Source of the DNA: Pseudomonas sp. B21-015 | GTDB taxonomy: Bacteria > Pseudomonadota > Gammaproteobacteria > Pseudomonadales > Pseudomonadaceae | Direction of reading: 5' to 3' | NCBI RefSeq assembly: GCF_024749285.1 | Contig: NZ_CP087196.1 | Span: forward strand, 3,410,001 to 3,474,000 | Length of the DNA stretch: 64,000 nucleotides | In this document: piece after piece, positions 1 to 9,371 of the stretch | How the letters are laid out: each line of letters begins with the position of its first letter | Numbering within the stretch: position 1 is the first letter of the stretch | The notes under the pieces: model-generated | Told to the model about the DNA's origin: nothing | The model's database searches: none | The model's input: the letters and a program-made list of their open reading frames with translations, nothing else | Made by a program: the position numbers and the translations under genes

Positions 1-2164
1 CGACGTAGTGCTGCGGCAAGACCAGGGTGAACACGCTGCCCTGCCCAGGCGTGCTGGTCAGGCTGATGGAGCCGCCCAGCAACTTGGCCAGATCACGGGA
101 AATCGACAGGCCCAGGCCGGTACCGCCGTAACGACGGTTGGTGGAGCCATCGGCCTGACGGAAAGCTTCGAAAATGCTTTCCTGCTGCTCGGGCGCGATG
201 CCGATCCCGGAATCGCGGATGATAAAGGCAATGCCGTCGCCCGGCACAGCGGCGACGCTCAGGCTGACGGTGCCCTTTTCGGTGAACTTCACCGCGTTGG
301 ACAGCAGGTTCTTGATCACTTGCTCCAGACGCTGGCGGTCGGTGAACACCAGCAGCGGCGCATCGGCCTGCAACTGGACCTCAAAATCCAGTTTCTTGTC
401 TGCGGCCAACGGCTGGAACATGCCATGCAGACCTTCCACCAGGCGCTCGACGCTGGTGTTCTCCGGACGCACGTCGAGCTTGCCGGCCTCGACCTTGGAA
501 ATGTCGAGAATGTCGTTGATCAGGTTGAGCAAGTCGTTGCCGGCGGAGTAGATCGACTCGGCGAACTTGACCTGCTCGGCGCTGAGGTTTTCCTGCGGGT
601 TTTCCGCCAACAGTTTGGCCAGAATCAGCGAACTGTTCAGCGGCGTGCGTAGCTCGTGGGACATGTTCGCGAGGAATTCGGACTTGTACTTGCTGGAGCG
701 CTGCAACTCTTCGGCACGCGCTTCGAGCTCAACCTGGGCCTGATTCAATTCGGTGTTCTTCAGGTCCATGGCATCGCGTTGCTCGGCCAGTACCTGCGCC
801 TGTTCGGCAAGTTGCTCGTTGGTTTGCTCCAGTTCGATTTGCTGGGCTTCCAGGTGAGCCTGGGACTTCTTGAGAATCCGCGATTGCCCTTCCAGTTCTT
901 CATTGGCGGTCTTGAGCTCTTCTTGCTGAACCTGTAGCTCTTCGTTGAGTTGCTGGGTTTCGGCCAGCACCTCCTGCAAGCGCTGGCGATAGCGAGCCGC
1001 CTCTATCGAGGTGCCAATGTTGGCGGCAATCAGTTCAAGCAGTTCGACGTCACGATCCGTCAGCGGCCGCAGGAACCCCAGCTCAATCACACCGTTGACC
1101 CGGTCATCGTCGCTGGTCGGCGCCACCAGCACGCTATGTGGCAAACCTTCGCCCAGGCCGGAGCTGACTTTGAAGTAGTCGCCCGGCACGTCATCAAGAC
1201 GAATCAGGCGCGCCTGTTGCGCCACTTGGCCGACAATGCCTTCACCACTGTAAATCTGCTGTTCAAGCGCCTCCTGTTCCCGGGAGAAACCATAAGACGC
1301 AATGCGCTTGAGGCCACCATGCTCCTCACGGACATAGATCGCCGCGACGGCAGTGCCCAGATATTGTGCGCAGAACTGCAGAATGTTGCGCCCCAACAGA
1401 TTGAGGGATAACTGCCCCAGGACTTGCTCGGCCAGTTCGGTCTGGCCGTTGCGCAACCAGGCTTGCTGCTCCAGGCGCTGGGCGCTGGCCTGTTGCGCGG
1501 CGAAGTTGGCACTGTAGCTCTGGGACAGGTTGAGCAAATCCCGGCGGCCAATGTAGGCCAGCAACCCGCTGATACCGGCCACGAACAACAGATAAAGGGC
1601 GATGCTCCAAATCGTGGTACGACGCACTTCCTCGTTGCGCGTGGCACGCAACTGCTGCTCCATGTCGATCACGTCTTCGAATTGCTTGCGAATCTCATCG
1701 GTCAGCCGCTTGCCACGCCCGGCCTTGATTGCGCTGCGGTAGTCACCGCTTGCGCGCTGCAAATCGATCAACGATTGCGCGTAATTGGCCCATTCCGTGT
1801 GCAAGGCCTGGAGCCGGTGCAGGCGGTCGGTCTGGACCGGGTTGTCTGCGGTCAGTTCGAGCAAGGTATTGAGGGCGACCTCTATTCTTGGCTTGGCCGT
1901 CTCATAGGGCTCAAGAAAATGCTCGTCGCTACTGAGCAGGAAGCCGCGCATTCCGGTTTCCAGATCAACGGTCAGCTTGATCGCCTCATTGGCATTATTG
2001 ATCACCCGGTCGGTGTGCTGGACCCACTGGATCACCGACAGCAGGTAGGTGATCAGCGAAATGAAGAAAACCGCGCTGATAACGCCGACACCCAACGGCA
2101 GGCTGACGTTGCGGCTCAGGAGTTTACGGAATCGTTGCTCTTCAACCGAAGACGCTGAGGTCAT
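1..2164 (-). CDS. Sensor histidine kinase (CHASE3-GAF-HisKA-HATPase), 3' part cut by window edge
   Basis: Membrane sensor kinase, read from ATG at 2164 down to base 1 without a stop, so the C-terminus lies outside the window. Visible in order: a transmembrane helix (about residues 19-43), a periplasmic helical CHASE3-like domain, a second helix (about 178-200), a GAF domain (about 245-385), a long Gln/Glu-rich coiled coil (about 385-485), the HisKA box FLANMSHELRTPLN with phospho-acceptor His503, and an HATPase domain with N (NLLSNAVKF), G1 (DSGIGI) and G2 (GGTGLGLS) boxes. Kinases of this architecture in Pseudomonas usually continue into receiver domains; that is inference here. It diverges from a response regulator gene 260 bp away, its probable partner. 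Signal unknown. Confidence 0.9.
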   Translation of the reverse strand, partial: MTSASSVEEQRFRKLLSRNVSLPLGVGVISAVFFISLITYLLSVIQWVQHTDRVINNANEAIKLTVDLETGMRGFLLSSDEHFLEPYETAKPRIEVALNTLLELTADNPVQTDRLHRLQALHTEWANYAQSLIDLQRASGDYRSAIKAGRGKRLTDEIRKQFEDVIDMEQQLRATRNEEVRRTTIWSIALYLLFVAGISGLLAYIGRRDLLNLSQSYSANFAAQQASAQRLEQQAWLRNGQTELAEQVLGQLSLNLLGRNILQFCAQYLGTAVAAIYVREEHGGLKRIASYGFSREQEALEQQIYSGEGIVGQVAQQARLIRLDDVPGDYFKVSSGLGEGLPHSVLVAPTSDDDRVNGVIELGFLRPLTDRDVELLELIAANIGTSIEAARYRQRLQEVLAETQQLNEELQVQQEELKTANEELEGQSRILKKSQAHLEAQQIELEQTNEQLAEQAQVLAEQRDAMDLKNTELNQAQVELEARAEELQRSSKYKSEFLANMSHELRTPLNSSLILAKLLAENPQENLSAEQVKFAESIYSAGNDLLNLINDILDISKVEAGKLDVRPENTSVERLVEGLHGMFQPLAADKKLDFEVQLQADAPLLVFTDRQRLEQVIKNLLSNAVKFTEKGTVSLSVAAVPGDGIAFIIRDSGIGIAPEQQESIFEAFRQADGSTNRRYGGTGLGLSISRDLAKLLGGSISLTSTPGQGSVFTLVLPQHYV

Positions 2165-2424
2165 GGGGTAGCCTTGTCGAACTGTTGAAAGCCATCGAGT
2201 CTGCCCCAAAACGGCCGAGCCGATCCATTTTTCTGACATGCTTTTCGGCAAAATCCTGCATTTCACTGCCCTGGCGCAAAGGAGCGGCTACTCTGTGCGG
2301 CTCTTGTGCGGCTATTGTTTTTTGTAGCGCGTCGGGAACTTGTAGTGATCCGTCACTTAATCCTGCAAAAAGCCCGGCGATTTCGATCGACGCCATCGCA
2401 AATTCAACTTTTGAGAGCCCCACT

Positions 2425-2811
2425 ATGCCCACCAACGCTTCCACCATTCTAGTCGTCGAAGACGATGCCATCGTGCGCATGCTGATCGTCGATGTGCTGG
2501 AGGAACTGGAGTTCCGGGTGCTTGAGGCCGATGGCTGTGAAAAGGCGCTGGAGTTCATCAACGACGAAGACCAGGACATCGATCTGATGATGACCGATGT
2601 CGGCTTGCCGGTGATGGACGGTCGTGAATTGGCCAAGCAGGCGCGCCTGCTGCGTTCCGAATTGCCGATCCTGTTCGCCAGCGGCTATGCCGAAAGCATC
2701 GAGGTGCTTGACGGCATGTATTTCATCGGCAAGCCATTCTCTATCGATCAGTTGCGGGACAAGGTCAAGAGTATTTTGCCCTCTCTCCCTTTATTCACGC
2801 CTGACCAATAA
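2425..2811 (+). CDS. Single-domain response regulator (CheY-like receiver)
   Basis: A 128-residue stand-alone receiver domain with no output domain. The acidic pocket ED (residues 12-14), phospho-acceptor Asp58 in MTDVGLPVMDG, and conserved Lys103 in GKPF are all present. An open frame extends upstream, but the family starts at MPTNAS with a gagag ribosome site about 8 nt before ATG 2425, so the longer reading is rejected. It lies divergent to the kinase gene at 1-2164 and probably carries phosphate from it or competes for it. Such stand-alone receivers act through protein contacts or as phosphate sinks. The output is unknown. Confidence 0.85.
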   Translation: MPTNASTILVVEDDAIVRMLIVDVLEELEFRVLEADGCEKALEFINDEDQDIDLMMTDVGLPVMDGRELAKQARLLRSELPILFASGYAESIEVLDGMYFIGKPFSIDQLRDKVKSILPSLPLFTPDQ

Positions 2812-2817
2812 CGCGAC

Positions 2818-5160
2818 TCAAGCACTCGGGCGTTTGCGTTTAGCCTCCTGCCGCTCTCGGAAAGCGATGATGTCATTGACATCCACTTTAGCCGGTGGTC
2901 GTGCAGGCGTCGGAGTAGTGTCTGGCACAGGCGGCACGGCTTCCTGCTCGGCCACCGCCTCGTTACCAAAATCGACGCCAGCAAGTCCGTTGATATCAGT
3001 CAGCGGCTGGCGGAATTTATTTCCCACGTCTCGACCACCGCCTTTCAATGGATTGATCTCACTCGCCATGATCGCTCGATTGATCGCTTTGGGGTTGGGA
3101 GTGAACCTCCCGGTCTTGTCATAGGCGCCGAGAATCAAGGCAGGCGGTAGATCGACGGCATAGTTGATTTCCAAAGGAGGCAGTTGTTTCAACCCGGAGT
3201 CGGGGCGAAACGCTAGTTCGGTATTGGCATACAGATGGAATCCCTCCAACTGACGAGCATCGATGAAATAGGTGTAGCCGCCTTTTTGGCCACCATAGAC
3301 AAAGGCACCTGCGCCGTCTTTTTTGTAAAAAGCCGAGGTCGAAATCCCGGCGCCATCAAGATCGAGTGCATCGTGAGCACCTCCATAGCCACCTTTGAAG
3401 CCGTTGACCTGGTTGAGATCCCTGATTGGTGTGCGTTGGGTAAACCCTTTTTCAAAGATTACCTTCGGGTCGCGCATGTCCCCGCGGAACACGAAACCTT
3501 GATAGACAAAACCTTTTTCCGGCCCGGAAAGTCTCACCACCTGTGAGTTCGTCGCGAGGGACTGCGCCACATTAGGCCCGCCCGCCAACTCTGACAGATA
3601 GCCTGCGACAAGCACCCCCTTACCTGCCTCCGGTATTTCTTTGCCAGCAGTACTCGTCAACTGATGGCTGATGCTGCCTGCGGGTCTGCGCACCAACGAG
3701 GGTCTGTTGCTGCGCTTAAGCGTTTCGAGCACTCGGCGGCTGATGTTTTTCTTGGCCGTGATGGAAAGGGCTTTACCCAAAAGTTTTTCCGCAATGGGGC
3801 CGGCGAGTTCAGACAGAACTCCGATCGCTGCGTTGATCCTCAAACGTTCCGCCTCGGAAGGGTCATCAGAGATTTCGGCACGGATCAGATCAGTTGCCGA
3901 TGCCCCGATTCCCAACAGGAAGGGAATCAGCATACGAATCGGTGCAGACACCCAGGCCGCCGTTCCTCCGGTAGGGATCGAAACCGCGAACGCAATGCAT
4001 TGCAGCAGATACCCGGCAACTTCCAACGCAATATCGGTCATACGCTCGGCGTGGGTTGATACCAATGTATCGATGTCCGCCAACGCTCGTTCGATCTGCC
4101 GGTCGAAAAGGTCTTTGCCAATGTCAGTGCTGGATCGAAATACAATCTCTCGATAGTTTGGGCGCGTCGCGAACAGGGGAAATTCCATTCCCCGATATTT
4201 GAAATCACGGACGTAAGGTTTTTGTTGCGCGCTCAACGGAACACCCTTCAGCAGACGCTTTTGCAGTTCCGGATGGTTTTCCAGAAACCTTCCGCGCTCG
4301 TCATGCCCGGCGGGAAATTCGATGGCAGCACTGTCTTCGCCCAGAAAAAACAACACGCCGCGACCCAGATTGCTGCGCCCGATAAACACGGCGTTATCGA
4401 CCTCAAGATCCGGATCGCTGTGCAAGTTAAGAAGGCGCGCAGGGATCAAGCCTTTGAGATACTCAAAGGCAATCATCCTGTCTTCCATTGAGCGAGCGTC
4501 ACTCTTGATGAACTCTACGACCAGCTTGTTGAGTTCGGCTTTTTTTAACAGTCGCCCAAAAGCGTGCGCCGCAGGATGCTGTAAGCTTTCGGCAACATAC
4601 TTTTTGAAGTCAGCCTGATAGTCGGCCCCCTCAAAAGTCTTTACAAGCTTGGCAGGATAGTAGGAAGGCCATTGTATTTCAGAGTACCCACTGTCTTTGA
4701 GCACACGATAATGATAGCCGGTGCATAGCTCTGCCAATGTAAATGTTCTCTCCTTCCAGTTGGCGGGATCTTTTTCGGCTTTAAGCATGTCACTGCGATT
4801 GGGTTGCTTAGCCTCTATATATTTAATCAGCACTTCTGAATCATGCTTTATCCGCGACCTGTTTTTTTCGTCAGGCACTAGCGCTTGCACAGTCTCATCA
4901 ATGCGATCACGAATAAAATATGCAGGATCAAAGCTGGCTGGGTCAGCGACGACCGAACAGCCATGCAATATTTCGTCACTCAGATCGTTCACATTAACAC
5001 CATCAACATCTCTTTCATCGAGCGAACCGATTTCGAATGTTCTGGCTTTCGCCATTGGCACAGGCTCTTCCTCCTCCAGATCACTTAGAGGGTCCAGCAG
5101 CCATAGAAGCGAATATTGATCTTCGGCATCATCGCAAATACCAGGTAAATCCATTTTCAT
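2818..5160 (-). CDS. Large toxin with C-terminal ADP-ribosyltransferase-like domain
   Basis: About 780 aa. ATG 5160 is chosen because AGGA sits 8 nt upstream; a GTG at 5163 adds one residue. The N-terminal and middle parts resemble the large dermonecrotic-toxin-like proteins of pseudomonads (DUF6543 type) and include a hydrophobic stretch at about 385-425 that could enter a membrane. The C-terminal 230 residues carry the signature of cholera/pertussis-type ADP-ribosyltransferases: Arg559 in VFRGDMRDP followed by IFEKGF, an STS motif at 607-609, and Glu664 in LEINYAVDLPPALILGAY, which aligns with the catalytic Glu region of cholera toxin A (EV...IP...I.G.Y). A Pro-rich, Lys/Arg-rich tail follows. 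There is no signal peptide; delivery route, target and immunity are unknown. It diverges from the metallopeptidase toxin at 5496. Fold assignment is by eye. Confidence 0.7.
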   Translation of the reverse strand: MKMDLPGICDDAEDQYSLLWLLDPLSDLEEEEPVPMAKARTFEIGSLDERDVDGVNVNDLSDEILHGCSVVADPASFDPAYFIRDRIDETVQALVPDEKNRSRIKHDSEVLIKYIEAKQPNRSDMLKAEKDPANWKERTFTLAELCTGYHYRVLKDSGYSEIQWPSYYPAKLVKTFEGADYQADFKKYVAESLQHPAAHAFGRLLKKAELNKLVVEFIKSDARSMEDRMIAFEYLKGLIPARLLNLHSDPDLEVDNAVFIGRSNLGRGVLFFLGEDSAAIEFPAGHDERGRFLENHPELQKRLLKGVPLSAQQKPYVRDFKYRGMEFPLFATRPNYREIVFRSSTDIGKDLFDRQIERALADIDTLVSTHAERMTDIALEVAGYLLQCIAFAVSIPTGGTAAWVSAPIRMLIPFLLGIGASATDLIRAEISDDPSEAERLRINAAIGVLSELAGPIAEKLLGKALSITAKKNISRRVLETLKRSNRPSLVRRPAGSISHQLTSTAGKEIPEAGKGVLVAGYLSELAGGPNVAQSLATNSQVVRLSGPEKGFVYQGFVFRGDMRDPKVIFEKGFTQRTPIRDLNQVNGFKGGYGGAHDALDLDGAGISTSAFYKKDGAGAFVYGGQKGGYTYFIDARQLEGFHLYANTELAFRPDSGLKQLPPLEINYAVDLPPALILGAYDKTGRFTPNPKAINRAIMASEINPLKGGGRDVGNKFRQPLTDINGLAGVDFGNEAVAEQEAVPPVPDTTPTPARPPAKVDVNDIIAFRERQEAKRKRPSA

Positions 5161-5495
5161 CACTTATTCCTGCGAGCAGCAACAAAGCACGAACTGCACT
5201 TTTCCATTACTGCAAGCCAGGCACAAGCGTAATCATCCCCAACCAAACAATAAACCGTGGAGATGTTATTAATATTTACAACGCAACCAAAAACCTTAGT
5301 TGTATTTTTCGATCTGCATGCAATGACGATAAAAAAACGTACTGTTCGCAACCGGCGACAGCGGCGCTTCAGTTAAAAAACAATAACTCAGATTTCCCAA
5401 CACTTGAAAAATACACTTACACAGAAATTCTTGATAAACGCAAGACAACAAAAGAGGATCCACCAAACATAAAACCCAAAACAAATGGATTTATC
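5161..5495. promoter_or_regulatory. AT-rich divergent intergenic region between two toxin genes
   Basis: About 335 bp with far lower GC than its surroundings and no credible gene. It must hold the promoters of both flanking toxins. The minus-strand ribosome site (AGGA) of the ADP-ribosyltransferase gene is at its left edge. The frame of the right-hand toxin stays open through the whole stretch, but the translation is Asn/Lys/Thr-rich and has no recognisable start, so it is treated as non-coding. No clear operator was found. Confidence 0.5.
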
Positions 5496-8400
5496 ATGAC
5501 CCACAAGCTTGCAAACTCTCCAACTCAAAGATACTTGTCCAGATCTATTCCCTATACCGCCACTCAAGACAATCACATTCAAAGCGACAACAATGAACGA
5601 ATGGAGGTTGTATATAAGCTAAATCAGCGCAGAGAAAACCTTACCCCGTCGCAAGCAATCACGCTGGAAGGCGCCACCGTCTCCCTGGAGTCCGGGTCGA
5701 CGCTTGAAGACGCTCTGCAACCCGGCAGGGAACTGCTGAAAAAAATGTCCGAACAAAGCGCCTTCAAAAAACTGATGGCCACCCTCAAATTTCCCGAGCA
5801 CTCACTATTCGAAGTCACTTCCGAAGGTGAAATAAACGCAAGGTATTCAGGCAAAACACTTGGCTTTGCGAACGCATTCAAACTTGCACCGGATCTGAAA
5901 GATGATCTTCATGCATTGGTTGAAATGGCGCAATTGACCGGTGGTGTCATCTCTCTCGCTGACCACGTCGAGTTGGCGCAATGGCTGAAATTCCATGGTT
6001 ACACCATTCCCCGAACCGCCGCCGAAGGTTCCAGGCTGACAGCATTCATGGAGCTGAAGCCTCCAGTGAGTCCACCGCTTGGCAACTTTTGGGAAATGAT
6101 CAAAGCCGGGGGCGACAATTCAGTCACTCTTTCTGCGGTTCAACGCAGTGAGTTCCGTAAACTCATCACCAGTTACATCAAGGATCAGTCGCTACTGGAG
6201 CATCTGTCGAATAGCATTTTTGGCGGGCGGTCTACCCCCTTCAAACGCTCGGAGGCTGAGGACGTTCTTGAAAAACTGACGTCCAGTCCCATCGCCTTTG
6301 ACTGGGCCAACGCCTTCGTGCGGGATCTGGGCTGGTATGGAGCGCAAGAAAACCAACCCCAACCCGATGAGTCGCTCAAGCAAATGATGCTGACTTCGCT
6401 CTTGCTCAATCTTCATCCGGGAGTCGGTGAGCAAGAGCCTCGCAATCATGTGGCAGGTTTCAACTTATATGCTGTCGAGCACATAGAGAAATCCTTCGCC
6501 GATGTCCAAACGGAATTCGAAAGGCACCTGATCGAGAACCACCGGATTACCGAAAAAAATGCGGCACTGGCCGCTCACCTGTTGCTGGCAGAGGCCGCAC
6601 CGGAATTTCTGGTAAGAGAGCTGCCTCCCACCCTGTCATTGGGCACGCCGCAATGGGTCGAATTTTGCCGGATCGTCGCGGTGCAGGAAATCATAGAGCC
6701 GGGATCGACGCGCTCGATGACTTATGCGCAGCTACACCAACTGTCGAAGTTTGACGGAGTCTGTGAGTCGCGAAAGACGCTCGACGCTCTGGCTGCCGTG
6801 GATCCGGTGATTGATTGGGCGTTACTCAACAAAATCGTCACGCCGGATGACGTAGAGAAGTCGGTCACGGACTCGCTTGAAGTGGCATTAGGTGCGTACG
6901 CCCGACATGCAAAGACGCTTGCCGAAACGGCCGAAACATTGTCTCGCCCTCTGCCGACTCGCAAAAGCGTCGCACTGGACATCCTCACGCAGGTCGCCAA
7001 AGGATGCACCTATCTTGAAAAAGACGTCCTTCACCAGAAGAAGAATCGACCGCAGCAGGACATTTTCGCCACCCCGTTTCCCGTATCGCCCGTAGAACTG
7101 CACATGTCCAATGATCTGGCGACCGGTGACTGGGATCTTAAGGATGGCGAAAGCATCTACAGAGCGTTTCCCCACATGCTCCCAAACCTGATTGCTCCTG
7201 ATGGTGAGTTCTACCGTCAGTTCAATCGCGACTATGTGACCCATGTACAAGCAATGAACATGCATGTGAAGCAGGCGTTTTCATCAATGCCACTGCCTGA
7301 TCGGACACGCCTGCTAAAAGGCAAGGTGACGATGTTCGCCGTAAGGCCGTCAGTCGCGAAACTCCACTCGATCACCAGCCTTCCCACGAATCCCATAGCG
7401 TCGACCATTGACGCGATCCTGAAAGTGACCGGGCGCAAACCGACAGAAAGTCATAAGGAAATAGATGAGGCAAAAGGTCGCTACGGGGTAGTCATCTGTT
7501 CACACTTCGAAGGTCGAGTGACGTGTTACGAATTATTCACCTTGCACGGAACCTGCCGTGAAAACACCAGGCTGGCAGCGCTTATCCAAGAGGAAAACCT
7601 TTTAAGCACAACCGTTCGCAGCAGTGAGAACAACTACTCCGCTCCCGCGAAGGTGCTTCAGCTACCCACGAACATCGAGTGTTATACCCATGGGGTCACA
7701 CCCGGCCTCGTCAACGTCAGTTCTGGTGTGATCGAAAAAATCGGTGAGTTGTCAGCGTCTCCACTGGCGCCAGAAATCAACGGTTATTACCAGAGTTTCT
7801 ATTCGACAGAGTTCGACTCATTGGTGAACTTCGTCCTCAAGCACAGGCCAATCGCGACCTACGATGAATTGGTGAGAGAGTGCTGGGGACAGACCAGGAT
7901 GGAGGCATTGCGCGTAAAACGGGAAAAGGATCTGGATACGTTTCTCAATTTTGTCGTGCCCTTCAAATCCTGTATCGAAGACCTGAGCTCAGACGATCTG
8001 GATCGACAACTCCAAGGGGCGGCAGCCTGTACTTTAGAAGCCGCGATGACCGTTTTGTTAGTCGTCGGAGCCGTCGCTCAGATTGCCAGCCTGGCCGCCA
8101 AAAGCATGAGCATTGCTACCAAGGCCAGCAAGATCGCTTCGACGGGATTCGGATTGGTAAGTAACCTGTTCAATCCGCTGGACGGAGCATCCGACCTGCT
8201 TTTACATGGCGCAAAACTGTTGCGCAAAACGTGGCGCAGCAGCGTGGCCGCCCTGGATAACGCGATTTTCGACGCGCGTAAATGGTCAGGCGTAACGCCA
8301 CACCGCCAACTGGCCGCAACTGTCGACCCTGACACTATTCGCCTGGGAACCTGGCGTCCCGCGCAAACTTCCCAGGATACCTTCCAGGTATGGGGTATAC

Positions 8401-9263
8401 GCCGTAATGACGAATGGTACGCGCTGAACCGATCGGGCGAGTCTTGGGGAGCCAAACTGAAGGGCTTTGAATTCAAACTTAAACTTTCCACCCCACACTG
8501 GCATAAAGTCATGCCTAAAAGCTACGCTCGCACAGTTATCAAGGAAGGTTTACCACTCGCCAGCAGAAGAGTAGACGACGCCATCAACGTATTGAATGAC
8601 CCAACGCTGATTCAGGAATCGAATGCGGTTCTTGACCTTCTGCTTGCGAATGACTCTGCCGCAACCCGAAGTACTTACCGCGACTACCTGCTTGCAGTCA
8701 AAGAAGATCTTTCAAATATCAAACCCGGCAACTTCATCCTCGACAGCGGTAAAGACAGCGACGCAGTAGCCGAGCTGCATTGGGGGCTCTACAACGATTG
8801 GAAGACCGGCAACAAGGCGCAAAATACCAATCACGAATTCATCCGGGTCTACAGCAACAACTTCAACGAAGCTTATCGCAGGGATCATTTCAACCCAGGC
8901 ACCACTGCCGATACTTTCGTTCATGAGGTTTTCCACGGCTCGCCGAAAACCAAAGATTTCGCCTACGCCGAACACAGCGGAATATTTCAGCGTGGCTCTC
9001 AGCAATTGGACGTAAGTCCGCTTCTAAATCTCGCCAACGGCAAGTTATCCATGGGTCTGCCGAGTTTTCCAAATACCAACTACAACCGCGGCACAGCGTT
9101 TAAGAATGCCGACTCGTTTGCATTGACGACATCGCTGCTAAGTCAATTAAAGACCAACAAGCAAGCGTATCAGCAGAATATAGCGACCATGAAAGCGGCA
9201 CTCAAAAATGCCGACCATGGATACATCAGCGGGCAGACACTGGTAAAAATCAACATTCTTTGA
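5496..9263 (+). CDS. Large toxin with C-terminal M35/aspzincin-like metallopeptidase domain
   Basis: About 1255 aa from ATG 5496; ATG 5601 is an alternative and neither has a strong ribosome site. The body resembles the dermonecrotic-toxin-like/membrane-targeted toxins of Pseudomonas (DUF6543 type). A hydrophobic helix pair lies at about 843-880, followed by a conserved ARTVIKEGLPLAS linker. The last 150 residues contain HEVFHG (His1143, Glu1144, His1147), then TKDFAYAE giving Asp1154 and Tyr1157, then KNADSFA near 1203-1209. HExxH plus a downstream T-x-D-x-x-Y and a NAD-S/N-x motif is the pattern of aspzincins (M35, lysine-specific endopeptidase type), so this domain is probably a zinc protease toxin. 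There is no signal peptide and no adjacent immunity gene. A strong terminator follows. The target is unknown. Confidence 0.7.
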   Translation: MTHKLANSPTQRYLSRSIPYTATQDNHIQSDNNERMEVVYKLNQRRENLTPSQAITLEGATVSLESGSTLEDALQPGRELLKKMSEQSAFKKLMATLKFPEHSLFEVTSEGEINARYSGKTLGFANAFKLAPDLKDDLHALVEMAQLTGGVISLADHVELAQWLKFHGYTIPRTAAEGSRLTAFMELKPPVSPPLGNFWEMIKAGGDNSVTLSAVQRSEFRKLITSYIKDQSLLEHLSNSIFGGRSTPFKRSEAEDVLEKLTSSPIAFDWANAFVRDLGWYGAQENQPQPDESLKQMMLTSLLLNLHPGVGEQEPRNHVAGFNLYAVEHIEKSFADVQTEFERHLIENHRITEKNAALAAHLLLAEAAPEFLVRELPPTLSLGTPQWVEFCRIVAVQEIIEPGSTRSMTYAQLHQLSKFDGVCESRKTLDALAAVDPVIDWALLNKIVTPDDVEKSVTDSLEVALGAYARHAKTLAETAETLSRPLPTRKSVALDILTQVAKGCTYLEKDVLHQKKNRPQQDIFATPFPVSPVELHMSNDLATGDWDLKDGESIYRAFPHMLPNLIAPDGEFYRQFNRDYVTHVQAMNMHVKQAFSSMPLPDRTRLLKGKVTMFAVRPSVAKLHSITSLPTNPIASTIDAILKVTGRKPTESHKEIDEAKGRYGVVICSHFEGRVTCYELFTLHGTCRENTRLAALIQEENLLSTTVRSSENNYSAPAKVLQLPTNIECYTHGVTPGLVNVSSGVIEKIGELSASPLAPEINGYYQSFYSTEFDSLVNFVLKHRPIATYDELVRECWGQTRMEALRVKREKDLDTFLNFVVPFKSCIEDLSSDDLDRQLQGAAACTLEAAMTVLLVVGAVAQIASLAAKSMSIATKASKIASTGFGLVSNLFNPLDGASDLLLHGAKLLRKTWRSSVAALDNAIFDARKWSGVTPHRQLAATVDPDTIRLGTWRPAQTSQDTFQVWGIRRNDEWYALNRSGESWGAKLKGFEFKLKLSTPHWHKVMPKSYARTVIKEGLPLASRRVDDAINVLNDPTLIQESNAVLDLLLANDSAATRSTYRDYLLAVKEDLSNIKPGNFILDSGKDSDAVAELHWGLYNDWKTGNKAQNTNHEFIRVYSNNFNEAYRRDHFNPGTTADTFVHEVFHGSPKTKDFAYAEHSGIFQRGSQQLDVSPLLNLANGKLSMGLPSFPNTNYNRGTAFKNADSFALTTSLLSQLKTNKQAYQQNIATMKAALKNADHGYISGQTLVKINIL

Positions 9264-9290
9264 ATTTCAGACGTACCGAGTTTCTGAAAC

Positions 9291-9339
9291 AGGGCGCATG
9301 CGACCACTACTGTACTGTGGTTTAATTGCGCCCTTTTTT
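9291..9339 (+). terminator. Rho-independent terminator after metallopeptidase toxin
   Basis: Stem agggcgca (9291-9298) pairs with tgcgccct (9327-9334), with an inner accac/gtggt stem (9303-9307 with 9317-9321). A run of T follows at 9334-9339. It ends the toxin transcript 28 nt after its stop codon. Confidence 0.85.
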
Positions 9340-9371
9340 GTCCCCTCGCTTGCTGCAAAGGATCACTGGTC

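Noticed and set aside
5037..5495. N-terminal extension of the metallopeptidase toxin to 5037
   Set aside because: Would overlap the divergent toxin gene and cross an AT-rich intergenic region with no family-like sequence.
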